Below, piece by piece: positions 17,960-28,017 of a stretch of DNA of 64,000 bases. The translations under genes and the position numbers were made by a program. Every line of letters starts with the position of its first letter. Position 1 is the first letter of the stretch. Location: positions 4,202,649 to 4,266,648 of the forward strand of contig NZ_CP037953.1 in NCBI RefSeq assembly GCF_009756665.1, given 5' to 3'. Source of the DNA: Permianibacter aggregans. GTDB taxonomy: Bacteria > Pseudomonadota > Gammaproteobacteria > Enterobacterales > Permianibacteraceae. The notes under the pieces were generated by a model, which was not told the origin of the DNA, ran no database searches, and was given only the letters and a program-made list of their open reading frames with translations.

Positions 17960-20430
17960 GTCCGGCTTGCTCCAAATTCAGGTTTCAATTCAGGCTGGCG
18001 TGGAGTAGAGCTCAAATCAGCAGGCGGCGACATTGGCTCTTGCAGCTGCCATTGCCGCTGCTGGGCCAAGCGGCAGGAATTCAACGTCACCCACAGCGAC
18101 GAGGCGGTCATGCCAAGCGCGGCCAGCCATGGCGAAATCCAGCCGATGCAGGCAAATGGAATGGCAATGACATTGTAAAGCAAAGCCCAACTCAGATTCT
18201 GACGAATGATCGCCTGGGTGCGGCCCGCATAACGAAGCGTCGCGGCAATCGCCGGCAATTGATCATGCAGCAGAATAATGTCCGCGTTCAGGCGCGAGAC
18301 ATCGGCGGCCGAGCCCATTGCCATCGACACATCGGAAGCGGCCAGCACGGCCGCATCGTTGACGCCATCGCCAATCATCAGCACCCGGCGTTTTTCTTTT
18401 TGCAACGCCTGCACGTACTGCATTTTTTGTTCGGGCAGACAGCGATAGCGGTACTGCGCCAATGGCAGATTCTGCGCGACGTGCCATACGCGTTGTTCGT
18501 TATCGCCCGACAACAAGTGCAGACGGTAACCTTGACTTTGCAACCACTGTAACGTCGCTTCAGTTTGCTCGCGCATTTTCTCGGTCAGCGTAAAGCTGGC
18601 GATCCAGTCTTTTTCGTCGGCGAGTACCACGGTGGCCTGACGACGAATGCCTTGATCGGCGACATCGATAAATTCGGCACTGCCGATGCGATAAGGCTTG
18701 CCATCAATCTCACCGGACATGCCCTGACCGGGAAACTCCTGAATATTATCGACGCGCAATTTTTGCTCGTTAACGCCAGCCAATGCTTTTGCCAACGGAT
18801 GCGTGGAATAGTGTTCGAGACTGGCGGCCAATTGTTCTGCACGGTGCGCATCGGGATGGCGGGGGTTACGCACCATAGCTGCGACCCGTTGTTCGCCGGT
18901 GGTCAGTGTGCCGGTTTTGTCGAACACGATATCGGTGACACCAAGCAATTGCTCCATCGCTTCGGCGCGGCGAATCAACACCCCTTTTTGCAACAGAAAC
19001 CGAATGGCGCTGGCCCAGGCTGTCGGCAATGCCAGCGACAAGGCGCAAGGGCAGGTGACGACCAACACGGCAATGGTGATATCCAGTGCGCGATTGGGTT
19101 CGACAAAAAGCCAGACGGCAAAAACGATAGCGGCGATCAGCAGAATGCCGGCGATGAAATAACGGGCGACCTTATCGGCCCAGAGTTGTATTCCCGGTTT
19201 GTGTTGCAAAGCTTGTTCACTGAGCCGGGAAAGTTGTGACAGATAGGTGTCGGTGCCAGCGTTCTCGACGCGCAATTCGATGGCATTGTCGGCGACCAGC
19301 GAACCGGCAAAAATGCGCGCATTAACTTGCTTGCCAATACGATCAGACTCACCGGTGATCTGGCTTTCGACGACGGTGGCTTTGCTGCTCAGCAAATCGC
19401 CATCGACCGGACAAACTTCGCCAGCCTTGATGCGAATCCGATCGCCACTTTGCAACGCGCTGACGGCGCTGATTTGCCAGCAGTCGTCTTGCCAGCGTTC
19501 GATCAATCTTGGCAGCAAGCGATGTTGAGTGCCGGAGAGGGTAATCACCCGTTGCCGCGCACGCAGTTCGAGAAAACGGCCGAGCAATAACAAGAACACA
19601 AACATGCCGACTGAATCGAAATAAATCTGACCTTGCTGCACCAATGTCGCATACAAGCTGGCAAAAAAAGCCAGCAAGATGGCAATCGACACCGATGTAT
19701 CCATGGTCACACTGCGCATTTTCAATGCCGACCAAGCGCGACGGAAAAACACCTGACCGGAATACAGCACGACCGGTAGCGTCACCAGCATTGAACTCCA
19801 GCGCAGCCAATTTTCCTGCACCAATGTCAACTCGGAAAAGGCATCAAAATACAAGCCGAACGCGTACATCATCGACTGCATCATGCCAAAGCCGGCAACG
19901 GCCAATCGTTTCAGCAAATAACGCTGCTCTTCGGCGAGCGCGGTTTCCATCGCATCGGCGGAGAACGGTACCGCCTGATAACCGATTTGATGCAGTGCTG
20001 ACAACAATGACACCATATCGGTTTCGCCACCGCACCAATGCAAGGTCAGTTTGCGATCGCTCAGTTGCACCTGCACCTGGCTGACGCCCGGTAGTTGTCG
20101 CAAATGGCGTTCGATCAACCAAGCGCAAGCCGGGCATTGCAGTTGCTCGACAAAAAAATCGGCCTCGGTATTGTCGCCATCATGCTGCACGATACCGGCA
20201 TCTTCGGCGCTGCGGGCAAGCGCTTGCCACAAAGCTTCTGGTGGTGCCGCATCGGAGCGGCTCGCCGGTTGCGCGCGGTGCTGGTAATAACTGTCGAGAC
20301 CTGCCGCGAAAATGGTTTCAGCCACTGCCTTGCAGCCCGCGCAACAAAACGGCAGCGCTTGCTCGTTTTGCTTCAGCATAAACTGCTGACCGGTCAACAC
20401 CGGTTCATGGCAATGGAAACAGACGCTCAT
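17956..20430 (-). CDS. ccoI: Copper-transporting P1B-type ATPase CcoI/FixI
   Basis: This 824-residue protein has an unusual N-terminal cysteine-rich segment (CFHCHEPV and CCAGC within the first 35 residues), a CPACAW-containing metal-binding domain (near residue 97), the TGES actuator, the intramembrane CPC (TCPCALSLALP), phosphorylated DKTGTLT and the GDGVNDAAVL hinge. It exports copper across the inner membrane for the cbb3 oxidase CuB site rather than for resistance. It lies between ccoH and ccoS. Confidence 0.94.
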   Translation of the reverse strand: MSVCFHCHEPVLTGQQFMLKQNEQALPFCCAGCKAVAETIFAAGLDSYYQHRAQPASRSDAAPPEALWQALARSAEDAGIVQHDGDNTEADFFVEQLQCPACAWLIERHLRQLPGVSQVQVQLSDRKLTLHWCGGETDMVSLLSALHQIGYQAVPFSADAMETALAEEQRYLLKRLAVAGFGMMQSMMYAFGLYFDAFSELTLVQENWLRWSSMLVTLPVVLYSGQVFFRRAWSALKMRSVTMDTSVSIAILLAFFASLYATLVQQGQIYFDSVGMFVFLLLLGRFLELRARQRVITLSGTQHRLLPRLIERWQDDCWQISAVSALQSGDRIRIKAGEVCPVDGDLLSSKATVVESQITGESDRIGKQVNARIFAGSLVADNAIELRVENAGTDTYLSQLSRLSEQALQHKPGIQLWADKVARYFIAGILLIAAIVFAVWLFVEPNRALDITIAVLVVTCPCALSLALPTAWASAIRFLLQKGVLIRRAEAMEQLLGVTDIVFDKTGTLTTGEQRVAAMVRNPRHPDAHRAEQLAASLEHYSTHPLAKALAGVNEQKLRVDNIQEFPGQGMSGEIDGKPYRIGSAEFIDVADQGIRRQATVVLADEKDWIASFTLTEKMREQTEATLQWLQSQGYRLHLLSGDNEQRVWHVAQNLPLAQYRYRCLPEQKMQYVQALQKEKRRVLMIGDGVNDAAVLAASDVSMAMGSAADVSRLNADIILLHDQLPAIAATLRYAGRTQAIIRQNLSWALLYNVIAIPFACIGWISPWLAALGMTASSLWVTLNSCRLAQQRQWQLQEPMSPPADLSSTPRQPELKPEFGASRT

Positions 20431-20433
20431 CGA

Positions 20434-20928
20434 CTACAGCACCTCGGGTTGCAGCAGATTGATGCTATCGGCTTGCCACTGGCCGCGCAGTCGCCAACGC
20501 GCATCCTCGGGGCTCAACTCGGCATAGCCACGCCAATCGTCGTGCGCTGACCATTGCGCTTGAAACTGGAACGGGCCTACTCGGCGCAGTTCGATATGTT
20601 GATCCTGTTCTTCCTGAGTTGGATGAAACAGTTTCAGTTGCAGCGTATCGCCAACGGTTTCGACATCGTTACCCGCCAACATGATCACAATCTGGTTTTC
20701 GGCAATGAAGCCATTGGCCTTCAGCCCCATTGACTTTGCGCGTTGATCAGCCTGTTGCAAACGATTGAAGCTCATGCCTTTCTTATAATAGTCGTCGGTA
20801 ACCATGTCATCCTGATTGATCAGGGCGATGGCCAGTGTCGACAAACCGGCAACAACAGAGGAGGCGGGCAGCAGCCACAGCAGCAGCCAAGGTAGGGCAA
20901 ACCAGTTAACGCGCTTTTCGTTACTCAT
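20434..20928 (-). CDS. ccoH: cbb3 oxidase assembly protein CcoH/FixH
   Basis: This 164-residue protein has one N-terminal membrane anchor (PWLLLWLLPASSVVAGLSTLAIA), then the FixH motif DDMVTDDYYKKG and a periplasmic beta domain. CcoH associates with CcoP and the assembled oxidase. Its ATG overlaps the ccoG stop by 4 bases, and ccoI follows 3 bases later. Confidence 0.9.
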   Translation of the reverse strand: MSNEKRVNWFALPWLLLWLLPASSVVAGLSTLAIALINQDDMVTDDYYKKGMSFNRLQQADQRAKSMGLKANGFIAENQIVIMLAGNDVETVGDTLQLKLFHPTQEEQDQHIELRRVGPFQFQAQWSAHDDWRGYAELSPEDARWRLRGQWQADSINLLQPEVL

Positions 20929-22316
20929 CGTGACCTCATATTGCCTGGTTTGACAAAGTTACTGGTTTCCACCACTTCAACCGTCTGATCCTGTTGGTCG
21001 GTGATGATAAATCGCACTTCCGAAGAGATATCTTTCAACTCATACGGGTCCATGCGCAAGCGTAGCGGCAAGGAGGCAATGGCACCAGACTCGACGCTGA
21101 TTGTGGTATCGCCAATCAACTGATGGGTGACCGGTGCTTCCACACGCACCATGTACTGATGCGGCTGTTGATCCAGATTCATGATCTTCAACGTGTAGAT
21201 ATTTTCGACCAAGCCTTCATCGGTCAGTGAATACAGCTTGCCGCGATCTTTCAATATATCGACCCGTAGCGGCGAGCGCATGCTCAACGCGACGACAAAC
21301 AACACCAGCAAGGTAAAAAGCAGCGCTCCATAAATCAGAATGCGCGGACGCATGATGCGGGTGCGATGTTCGGTTTCGTTGCGTTCGGTTGTGTAACGAA
21401 TCAGGCCACGCGGGTAGGACATCTTGTCCATGATTTCATCGCAGGCATCAATGCAGGCGGCGCAGGCGATGCATTCAATCTGCAAGCCATCGCGAATATC
21501 AATGCCAGTCGGGCAAACATGCACGCATTGTTTGCAGTCGATGCAATCGCCGAGTGTCTGGCCGTCAACCACCGCATCTCTTTTGCGCGCACCACGCGGT
21601 TCGCCACGTTTTGGGTCGTAGGCGATGACCAGCGTATCGCGGTCAAACATTGCTCCCTGGAAACGAGCGTATGGGCACATGTAAATACAGACCTGTTCGC
21701 GCAGCTTGCCGGCATTGCCGTAGGTGGCAAAGCTGTAGAACAACACCCAGAACCAGGCCCAGCCACCGAGCGTGCCGGCCAGTATTTCAGTCGACAACTC
21801 ACGAATGGGCACGAAGTAGCCAACGAAGGTATAACCGGTCGCCAACGCAAACAGAATCCACAGAGTATGTTTGGCGGTTTTCTTGCGAATTTTCTCTATG
21901 CTGAGCGGCGCCTTGTCGAGCCGCATACGGGCATTGCGATCACCTTCAGTGATTCGCTCCATCCATAAAAAGGCTTTGGTCCAGACCGTTTGCGGACAGG
22001 CATAACCGCACCAGAGTCGACCGGCCAGTGCGGTGAAAAAGAACAGGCTCAAGGCCGCCAGGATCAGCAGCCAGGACAGAAAAATGAAATCCTGTGGCCA
22101 AAGTGTCAGGCCAAACAAATGAAATTTTCGATTCGGTAAATCGAACAGAATCGCCTGACGATCATTCCAGGTCAGCCACGGCGCCAAATAATACCAGCCG
22201 AGCAGCAACCACATGGATGCGGTACGCAGCTTGGCGAAAACGCCGGAGATCTTTTTCGGATAGATCTTCGGCGGTTTGACGTACAGTTCCTGAACGGGAA
22301 TGCGCTCGGTCATCAT
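20925..22316 (-). CDS. ccoG: cbb3 oxidase accessory ferredoxin-type protein CcoG
   Basis: This 463-residue membrane iron-sulfur protein has an N-terminal span set, CGYACPQTVW, and two cluster motifs of the CxxCxxCxxxCP type (CIDCKQCVHVCP and CIACAACIDACD, near residues 255-290). A further transmembrane segment and a C-terminal Ig-like domain follow. CcoG reduces Cu(II) to Cu(I) for oxidase assembly in studied bacteria. It is separated from ccoP by a strong terminator, so it likely has its own promoter or depends on read-through. Confidence 0.93.
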   Translation of the reverse strand: MMTERIPVQELYVKPPKIYPKKISGVFAKLRTASMWLLLGWYYLAPWLTWNDRQAILFDLPNRKFHLFGLTLWPQDFIFLSWLLILAALSLFFFTALAGRLWCGYACPQTVWTKAFLWMERITEGDRNARMRLDKAPLSIEKIRKKTAKHTLWILFALATGYTFVGYFVPIRELSTEILAGTLGGWAWFWVLFYSFATYGNAGKLREQVCIYMCPYARFQGAMFDRDTLVIAYDPKRGEPRGARKRDAVVDGQTLGDCIDCKQCVHVCPTGIDIRDGLQIECIACAACIDACDEIMDKMSYPRGLIRYTTERNETEHRTRIMRPRILIYGALLFTLLVLFVVALSMRSPLRVDILKDRGKLYSLTDEGLVENIYTLKIMNLDQQPHQYMVRVEAPVTHQLIGDTTISVESGAIASLPLRLRMDPYELKDISSEVRFIITDQQDQTVEVVETSNFVKPGNMRSR

Positions 22317-22330
22317 TCACTCTACAGCAG

Positions 22331-22361
22331 AAAACCCGGGCCGACTGGCGGCCCGGGTTTT
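22331..22361 (-). terminator. Terminator between ccoNOQP and ccoGHIS
   Basis: A 13-bp perfect stem (AAAACCCGGGCCG / CGGCCCGGGTTTT) with a 5-base loop lies directly after the ccoP stop. Its T-run faces the minus strand, and it separates structural from assembly genes. Confidence 0.85.
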
Positions 22362-22364
22362 GGT

Positions 22365-23258
22365 TTATTCGGAAGCTTTTTGCTCAGACAGCGAATAGAC
22401 ATACGCCGCCAGCAGATGCACCCGTTCTTCGCCAAGCAATTGCTCGAAGGCCGGCATCTGACCGCTGCGTCCGTGCTCAATGGTGTCGGTAATCGCTGCG
22501 TGACTGCCACCATACAACCAGGTGTTGTCGGTCAGGTTTGGTGCCCCGAGTTGATCGTTGCCCTTACCTTCAGCGCCGTGACAAGCCGCGCACAGTGTCG
22601 CGAATTTGTCTTTGCCCTGTTCGGCCAATTGTCGATCATGATCGCGATTGGCCAGCGACAACACGTAGTGACGCAAAGCGATGCGAGCTTTCTCGTCGGT
22701 GGTTTCCTTGAAGCCCGGCATCATGCCGGTACGGCCATTCAGAATCGACTGCTTGATTTGCTCCGGCTTGCCGCCGTAAAGCCAATCGCTATCGGTCAGG
22801 TTCGGGAAGCCCGGTGTACCTTGGGCATCAGATCCGTGGCAGACCGCACAATTCACCCCGAACAGACGCTGACCCATACCGATAGCTTCGGGATCTTTGG
22901 CCAAATCAGGAATACTGCGCTGGGCGAGGGCGTTGTACATCGGTTCGATGACCGCATTCACCTTTTGCACTTCCTCTTTGTACTGACCTTCCTGTGACCA
23001 GTTCAAATAACCTTTGAAATGACCGAGGCCAGGATAAAGCAGCAGATAAATTACCGAGAAAATGATCGTGATGTAGAACAACCACAGCCACCAGCGTGGT
23101 AGTGGATTGTTGTACTCCTCAATGCCGTCATAGGCATGATTGACTTTGCCATCGGTCTCGTCGGTTTTCAGGTTTTTGGTCCAGACCAGCAACCACCAGC
23201 AGCCGATAATATTCAGCACAACAATGGCAATGATATAGAGACTAACACCCAAACTCAT
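22365..23258 (-). CDS. ccoP: Cytochrome c oxidase cbb3 subunit III (dihaem)
   Basis: This 297-residue membrane-anchored dihaem cytochrome c has two haem sites, CAVCH and CAACH, each followed by its own Met-containing domain. It also has an N-terminal anchor (MSLGVSLYIIAIVVLNIIG) and a second span (WWLWLFYITIIFSVIYLLL). It accepts electrons for the oxidase. The ATG at 23258 is chosen because AAGGAA lies just before it and the N-terminus matches the family. An upstream extension would run through ccoQ. Confidence 0.94.
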   Translation of the reverse strand: MSLGVSLYIIAIVVLNIIGCWWLLVWTKNLKTDETDGKVNHAYDGIEEYNNPLPRWWLWLFYITIIFSVIYLLLYPGLGHFKGYLNWSQEGQYKEEVQKVNAVIEPMYNALAQRSIPDLAKDPEAIGMGQRLFGVNCAVCHGSDAQGTPGFPNLTDSDWLYGGKPEQIKQSILNGRTGMMPGFKETTDEKARIALRHYVLSLANRDHDRQLAEQGKDKFATLCAACHGAEGKGNDQLGAPNLTDNTWLYGGSHAAITDTIEHGRSGQMPAFEQLLGEERVHLLAAYVYSLSEQKASE

Positions 23259-23259
23259 A

Positions 23260-23442
23260 TCACTGTTCCTTCTTCGAAGTGGTGGACGCACGGCCGGCGT
23301 TTTCTTTCGGTTCGTCGAGTGCCAGGCGTGCGGCTTCATCAAAACGTTTTTTTCGCGACGGGCTGTAGGCCCACCATGCTATGCCAAGGAACAGCACCAG
23401 CCAGATGACGGTCATGATGCCGCGTAATAATCCCGCTTCCAT
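23260..23442 (-). CDS. ccoQ: cbb3 oxidase subunit IV
   Basis: This 60-residue protein has one membrane span (GIMTVIWLVLFLGIAWWAY), followed by the conserved SPSRKKRFDEAA. This is the typical CcoQ layout. It stabilises the oxidase complex. It sits five bases after ccoO and one base before ccoP. Confidence 0.92.
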   Translation of the reverse strand: MEAGLLRGIMTVIWLVLFLGIAWWAYSPSRKKRFDEAARLALDEPKENAGRASTTSKKEQ

Positions 23443-23447
23443 ATGAC

Positions 23448-24056
23448 TTACCTCTTGCTCTTGATCGTGGTGCCGAGGCCCTGCAGATAGGCGATCAGCG
23501 CATCCATTTCGGTTTTGCCTTTTACCGCGTCAGCAGCGCCATTGATGTCTTCGTCGCTGTAGGGCACGCCGAGTGTTTTCATTGCGCGCATTTTGGCGGC
23601 GGTTTCGCTGCCATCGAGCACATTGACTTCCAGCCACGGAAAGCTCGGCATGTTCGATTCCGGCACCACGATGCGAGGGTTGATCAAGTGCACGCGATGC
23701 CATTCATCACTGTAACGGCCACCAACACGGGCGAGATCCGGGCCGGTACGCTTCGAACCCCAGAGGAACGGATGTTCCCAGACAAATTCGCCGGCCAGAG
23801 AATAGTGTCCATAACGTTCCGTCTCGGCGCGGAATGGACGAATCATCTGGGTGTGACAGACATGGCAGCCTTCGCGAATGTACACATCACGACCTTCGAG
23901 CTGCAGCGCAGTCCATGGTTTCAGTCCTTCCACCGGTTCTGTCGTGTCTTTCAGAAAGAACAGCGGAACGATTTCGGCCAGACCGCCAAAACTGATGACG
24001 ATGACAATGATCAGGGCCATCAAGCCGACATTTTTTTCAACAATTTCGTGCTTCAT
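23448..24056 (-). CDS. ccoO: cbb3 oxidase subunit II (monohaem)
   Basis: This 202-residue membrane-anchored cytochrome c has haem motif CHVCH ([24 protein letters not shown]) near residue 63. The family landmarks [23 protein letters not shown] are present. It relays electrons from CcoP to CcoN. Confidence 0.95.
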   Translation of the reverse strand: MKHEIVEKNVGLMALIIVIVISFGGLAEIVPLFFLKDTTEPVEGLKPWTALQLEGRDVYIREGCHVCHTQMIRPFRAETERYGHYSLAGEFVWEHPFLWGSKRTGPDLARVGGRYSDEWHRVHLINPRIVVPESNMPSFPWLEVNVLDGSETAAKMRAMKTLGVPYSDEDINGAADAVKGKTEMDALIAYLQGLGTTIKSKR

Positions 24057-24066
24057 GATCTCTGCC

Positions 24067-25506
24067 TCAACCCGGTTGCGGAATCTTTCTGGTCACTTCA
24101 TTGGCATGCGGCGAACCGGCCAGCGTGCGAACGACGTTGTAGACCATGATCAACATGCCGGCGAAAAACATCAGGCCGCCTAGCAAACGCACCAAATAAT
24201 AGGGATGTTTGGCCTTCAGCGATTCAACAAAGGTGTAAACCAGCGTGCCGTCCGGGTTGGCATCCCGCCACATCAAACCTTCCATGACACCGGCAATCCA
24301 CATCGAACTGATGTACAAAACGATGCCGATCGTCGCGACCCAGAAGTGCAGGCTGATCAAACTGGTGCTGTACATTTTTTCTTTGCCGAACAAACCGGGG
24401 ATCAGCGAGTACAACGAACCAAACGTGATGAACGCGACCCAACCGAGTGCGCCCGAGTGCACGTGCCCCACGGTCCATTCGGTGTTGTGCGACAACGCGT
24501 TGACCGTTTTGATCGACATCATCGGGCCTTCGAATGTCGACATCATGTAGAACGACAAGCTGACGATCATGAAACGGATGATTGGATCAGTCCGCAACTT
24601 GTCCCAGGCACCACTCAGTGTCATGACACCATTGATTGCGCCGCCCCAGCTTGGCGCCAACAGAATCAGCGAGAACACCATGCCAAGTGACTGCGCCCAA
24701 TCCGGCAATGATGAGTAATGCAAGTGGTGTGGACCAGCCCACATGTAAACGGCAATCAGCGCCCAGAAATGGACGACCGACAAACGATAGGAATACACCG
24801 GGCCATTGGCTTGCTTCGGCACAAAGTAATACATCATGCCGAGAAAGCCGGCGGTCAGGAAAAAGCCGACAGCGTTATGGCCATACCACCATTGCACCAT
24901 CGCATCGACGGTGCCGGCGTAGGCCGAATACGACTTGGTCAGCGACACCGGAATCGCCGCGCTGTTGACAATGTGCAGCACGGCAATGGTCAGGATGAAC
25001 GCGCCATAAAACCAATTGGCGACGTAGATGTGCGAGACCTTGCGTCGACGTATTGTTTCAAAAAACACAATCGCATAGGCCACCCAGACAATCGCAATCA
25101 GGATGTCAATTGGCCATTCCAGCTCGGCGTATTCTTTTGCTGAGGTATAACCGAGCGGCAACGAGACCGCCGCCAGCACGATCACCGCCTGCCAGCCCCA
25201 GAACACAAAAGAGGCAAGACCGGGAAAGGCAAGGGGGATATGACTGGTGCGTTGCACGACCCAGAACGAGGTGCCAATCAAGGCGCTGCCACCAAACGCG
25301 AAGATCACCGCATTGGTGTGCAACGGCCGCAACCGACCATAGCTGAGCCAAGGCAGGTCGAAGTTCAACTCAGGCCAAATCAATTGCGCGGCTATCAGGA
25401 CACCAACCAGCATGCCGACAACACCCCAAACCAGGGTCGCTATCGTGAACTGCTGCACCACCTTTATGTGGTACTGGCCTGATATCGCGTGCGACGAACT
25501 CCCCAT
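24067..25506 (-). CDS. ccoN: cbb3 oxidase catalytic subunit I
   Basis: This 479-residue haem-copper oxidase subunit has twelve or so spans. The metal ligands appear in [35 protein letters not shown] and [13 protein letters not shown]. It reduces O2 to water with high affinity and pumps protons. The start at 25506 has a strong GGAGG site four bases upstream. A longer reading lacks one. An FNR box lies about 100 bases upstream. Confidence 0.95.
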   Translation of the reverse strand: MGSSSHAISGQYHIKVVQQFTIATLVWGVVGMLVGVLIAAQLIWPELNFDLPWLSYGRLRPLHTNAVIFAFGGSALIGTSFWVVQRTSHIPLAFPGLASFVFWGWQAVIVLAAVSLPLGYTSAKEYAELEWPIDILIAIVWVAYAIVFFETIRRRKVSHIYVANWFYGAFILTIAVLHIVNSAAIPVSLTKSYSAYAGTVDAMVQWWYGHNAVGFFLTAGFLGMMYYFVPKQANGPVYSYRLSVVHFWALIAVYMWAGPHHLHYSSLPDWAQSLGMVFSLILLAPSWGGAINGVMTLSGAWDKLRTDPIIRFMIVSLSFYMMSTFEGPMMSIKTVNALSHNTEWTVGHVHSGALGWVAFITFGSLYSLIPGLFGKEKMYSTSLISLHFWVATIGIVLYISSMWIAGVMEGLMWRDANPDGTLVYTFVESLKAKHPYYLVRLLGGLMFFAGMLIMVYNVVRTLAGSPHANEVTRKIPQPG

Positions 25507-25608
25507 AATTCCTCCAGATGCTGCGTGAAAGGCCGGCGGTGGCGCACAGATACCGCCTGATTGGTTTAACAATTGGCGCTATTGTCAGGGATTGGCCGGC
25601 TACAAAAC

Positions 25609-25622
25609 TTGACAAAGATCAA
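25609..25622 (-). promoter_or_regulatory. FNR box upstream of ccoN
   Basis: TTGAC-AAAG-ATCAA matches 9 of 10 consensus FNR/ANR positions. The centre lies about 110 bases before the ccoN ATG, leaving room for a class II promoter and leader. Confidence 0.82.
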
Positions 25623-25689
25623 GCCGGTTCGGGCTCTGACGGTGGAAATTAGTCGAATGAAATCAAGAAATACGAACAGACGGGCGGCA

Positions 25690-25712
25690 TCACGGTGCCT
25701 ATTACACCGTGA
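25690..25712. repeat. Dyad in the ccoN upstream region
   Basis: TCACGGTG-N7-CACCGTGA has perfect 8-bp arms, 70-100 bases further upstream than the FNR box. The rest of 25507-25847 holds no gene. It could bind a second regulator or be a hairpin. No factor can be named. Confidence 0.5.
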
Positions 25713-25847
25713 ACCGGGAGCGGATTGAACCAAGGAAACTGAATGTCCCTGCAAAAAGCAGGTGAATGGCATTTTGCCGGGCAGGCTTGCAACCGGCAAT
25801 CCCGGTTTGATCAAGTTTGCGCGAGAAAGTCGGAAAAGCGTCATGCG

Positions 25848-26297
25848 TCAGGCCCGGCGCTCCACCTCCTGAAACACCTGCCCTCGGGGAACCGCGCTTA
25901 AGGCCTGCAGTTCCGACACGACAAACTGCAGTAAATCGTCGAGCGCGACGATGCCGAATAAACATCCTTGCGCATCCACCACCGGTAAACGTCGCACCTG
26001 TTTTTCATGCATCAGTGACACCACGTGCTCAATGTCATCCTGAACGTTGGCGACAACCAAGGGGCCGGTGATGATGTCGTGCGCGGTCAAATCGTCAGGT
26101 GACAACTGCTTGGCAATTACCTCAATGACGATATCGCGATCGGTGATCAGCCCCACCGGCGTCAGCTTGCTGCCGATGGGGTCGGCGATAACGACAGCGC
26201 CAACATGGTATTCACGCATCATCTCAGCGATTCGGGTAATCGAGTCGTGGCGTTTGGCCGTGATGACGGCGGGATCGCAAACCTGCTTTAGTTGCAT
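25848..26297 (-). CDS. Tandem CBS-domain protein
   Basis: This 149-residue protein consists of two CBS domains (about residues 8-62 and 75-130) and a short tail. Visible CBS motifs are GLITDRDIVIEVI and LFGIVALDDLLQFV. Such stand-alone pairs bind adenine nucleotides and usually act as energy sensors, but the partner is not identifiable. It is read away from the aldolase gene and toward ccoN, and another CBS pair lies at 33198. Confidence 0.85.
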   Translation of the reverse strand: MQLKQVCDPAVITAKRHDSITRIAEMMREYHVGAVVIADPIGSKLTPVGLITDRDIVIEVIAKQLSPDDLTAHDIITGPLVVANVQDDIEHVVSLMHEKQVRRLPVVDAQGCLFGIVALDDLLQFVVSELQALSAVPRGQVFQEVERRA

Positions 26298-26567
26298 GAT
26301 GATCTTCCAGGATAGTTTTTCCGAATGATGCGCAAACCGGTGACAACGAAAAAAATATAGTCAATGTGCAGCCACTGACCAAATTGTCGTGACATTTACC
26401 GGAAACCATTCGGTGTCGACGAATGAGTGACAAGGCAAAGGAATATTGGAATAGATTTTAATTCGTCGGAGAAATAACCAGTCGAACTCGCTGCTAACGC
26501 ATTCATTTGCCTACTATCGCAATGCTCTAAACTGAAAACATATCGACGCAAAGGCAAGGAGCAGATC

Positions 26568-27590
26568 ATGGATAAAGCGACACAATTGCTCGAGACTGTC
26601 AGTGAGCTGACCAAGCGCGGAAAGGGCATTTTGGCCGCCGATGAAAGTACCCCAACCATCAGCAAGCGCTTGCAGGCACTGAATATTGACAGTAGCGAAT
26701 CGACCCGGCGCACGTATCGAAATCTGTTGTTCACGACACCGGGCATCAACCAGTTTCTGAATGGCATCATCCTGTTTGAAGAGACCTTGTTTCAGAAAAC
26801 TGACGAAGGAACCGTAGTTCCGGATTTCTTGCGCAAACACCAGATCATGTCCGGCATCAAAGTTGACAAAGGATTGGTGCCACTGACAAACGCCGACGGC
26901 GATACGATCACTCAAGGGCTGGATGGACTCGCCGATCGCTTGCGCCAGTATCGTGAAGCCGGGGCGTGTTTCGCCAAATGGCGCGAGGTCTACCGTATTT
27001 CTGAGCACAATCCCACTTCACTCGGTTTGCGCTCGAATGCCGAAGTGTTGGCGCGCTATGCCGCCATGTGTCAGGAACAATTGATGGTGCCCATCGTTGA
27101 ACCCGAAGTGTTGATGGATGGCGATCATTCAATGGCGCGCTGCTCAGAAGTGTCAGAAGCCGTGCTGACCAGCGTGTTCGAGGCGCTGCATGCTCATCAC
27201 GTATTGTTGGAAGCGGTGGTGCTAAAGCCTTCGATGATATTGCCGGGCAAAAGCAGCTCACACAAAGCCCTCCCGGAACTGGTGGCCAGTGAAACCATGA
27301 AAGTATTGAGTCGCACGGTGCCGGCAGCGATACCCAGCATCAATTTTCTGTCTGGTGGCCAATCGGCGACCGAGGCAACCGCAAACTTGCAAGCGCTGAA
27401 CGCAAAATATCCAAAAGCTCCGTGGCGTTTGTCATTTTCGTATTCACGGGCCTTGCAAGCGCCAGTTATGGCGGCATGGGCAGGTAAGGAAAGCAATCGA
27501 AAATTGGCTCAAGGTATCTTCGCTCGGCGTGTCGAGCTGAATGGCTTGGCTTGTCGAGCAGAATACGACAGTAATATGGAAACAGAATGA
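26568..27590 (+). CDS. Class I fructose-bisphosphate aldolase (eukaryote-like)
   Basis: This 340-residue protein has the eukaryotic-type class I aldolase motifs: GILAADES near residue 20, AKWREVYRI near 138, and the Schiff-base Lys in VVLKPSMILPG near 222, then FLSGGQS. It cleaves fructose-1,6-bisphosphate without a metal. This form is rarer in bacteria than class II and tolerates oxidative or metal stress. The usual C-terminal Tyr is not evident. Its start has AAGGAG 7 bases upstream. No promoter is clear. Confidence 0.92.
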   Translation: MDKATQLLETVSELTKRGKGILAADESTPTISKRLQALNIDSSESTRRTYRNLLFTTPGINQFLNGIILFEETLFQKTDEGTVVPDFLRKHQIMSGIKVDKGLVPLTNADGDTITQGLDGLADRLRQYREAGACFAKWREVYRISEHNPTSLGLRSNAEVLARYAAMCQEQLMVPIVEPEVLMDGDHSMARCSEVSEAVLTSVFEALHAHHVLLEAVVLKPSMILPGKSSSHKALPELVASETMKVLSRTVPAAIPSINFLSGGQSATEATANLQALNAKYPKAPWRLSFSYSRALQAPVMAAWAGKESNRKLAQGIFARRVELNGLACRAEYDSNMETE

Positions 27591-27950
27591 ACCACTTGGG
27601 CGTTCGGAATCCGTTGTGACGAAAGAACACGTCAGTAGCGGTTGTCCATAAGGTTATGGCGATGCCCGGTGATTACTGCGCAGCGCTTGGTTGCGCACGC
27701 TTCGCCGGAAGGCTCGCGTTTTCGCGATGAAAGTACATGTTTTTTTCGCGAGATCGCTTCTCAACGTCAGTTGTAGAAGCTCATCAAGATATTTCTGACA
27801 GATCGTTTTGCTCATTTTTCGCGTACAGACATACAAGGTGATGCAGAAGTCATCAGGAATACCGTGGGTGATTTGCACGCGGAGCGGTTGAGATCCACCG
27901 ATGGCAGGCACCCCCGTTAGCATCTGTGCGGGTAAGACACCCGCTCTACC
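27591..27950. other. Gap between aldolase and dps, no clear gene
   Basis: The 360 bases contain a minus-strand reading frame of about 106 codons (27654-27974) that I do not recognise. It has basic, low-complexity-like composition and no ribosome site. The palindrome GCGGGT-AAGAC-ACCCGC (27928-27944) sits just upstream of the candidate sigma-54 promoter and could be an activator site. Confidence 0.35.
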
Positions 27951-27966
27951 TGGAATCGTTCTTGCA
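27951..27966 (+). promoter_or_regulatory. Candidate sigma-54 promoter of dps
   Basis: TGGAATCGTTCTTGCA has the GG-N10-GC core plus TTGCA at the -12 element, matching the consensus TGGCACG-N4-TTGCA in most fixed positions. The predicted start is about 40 bases before the dps ATG. It is untested. Confidence 0.6.
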
Positions 27967-28017
27967 GCATTCAAGATATCCGTTCATGGAATTCGATAAC
28001 TGAAAGGAGGTACACGC

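Noticed and set aside
27654..27974. 106-codon minus-strand frame before dps
   Set aside because: There is no ribosome site, no recognisable family and basic low-complexity composition. It overlaps the dps promoter region.
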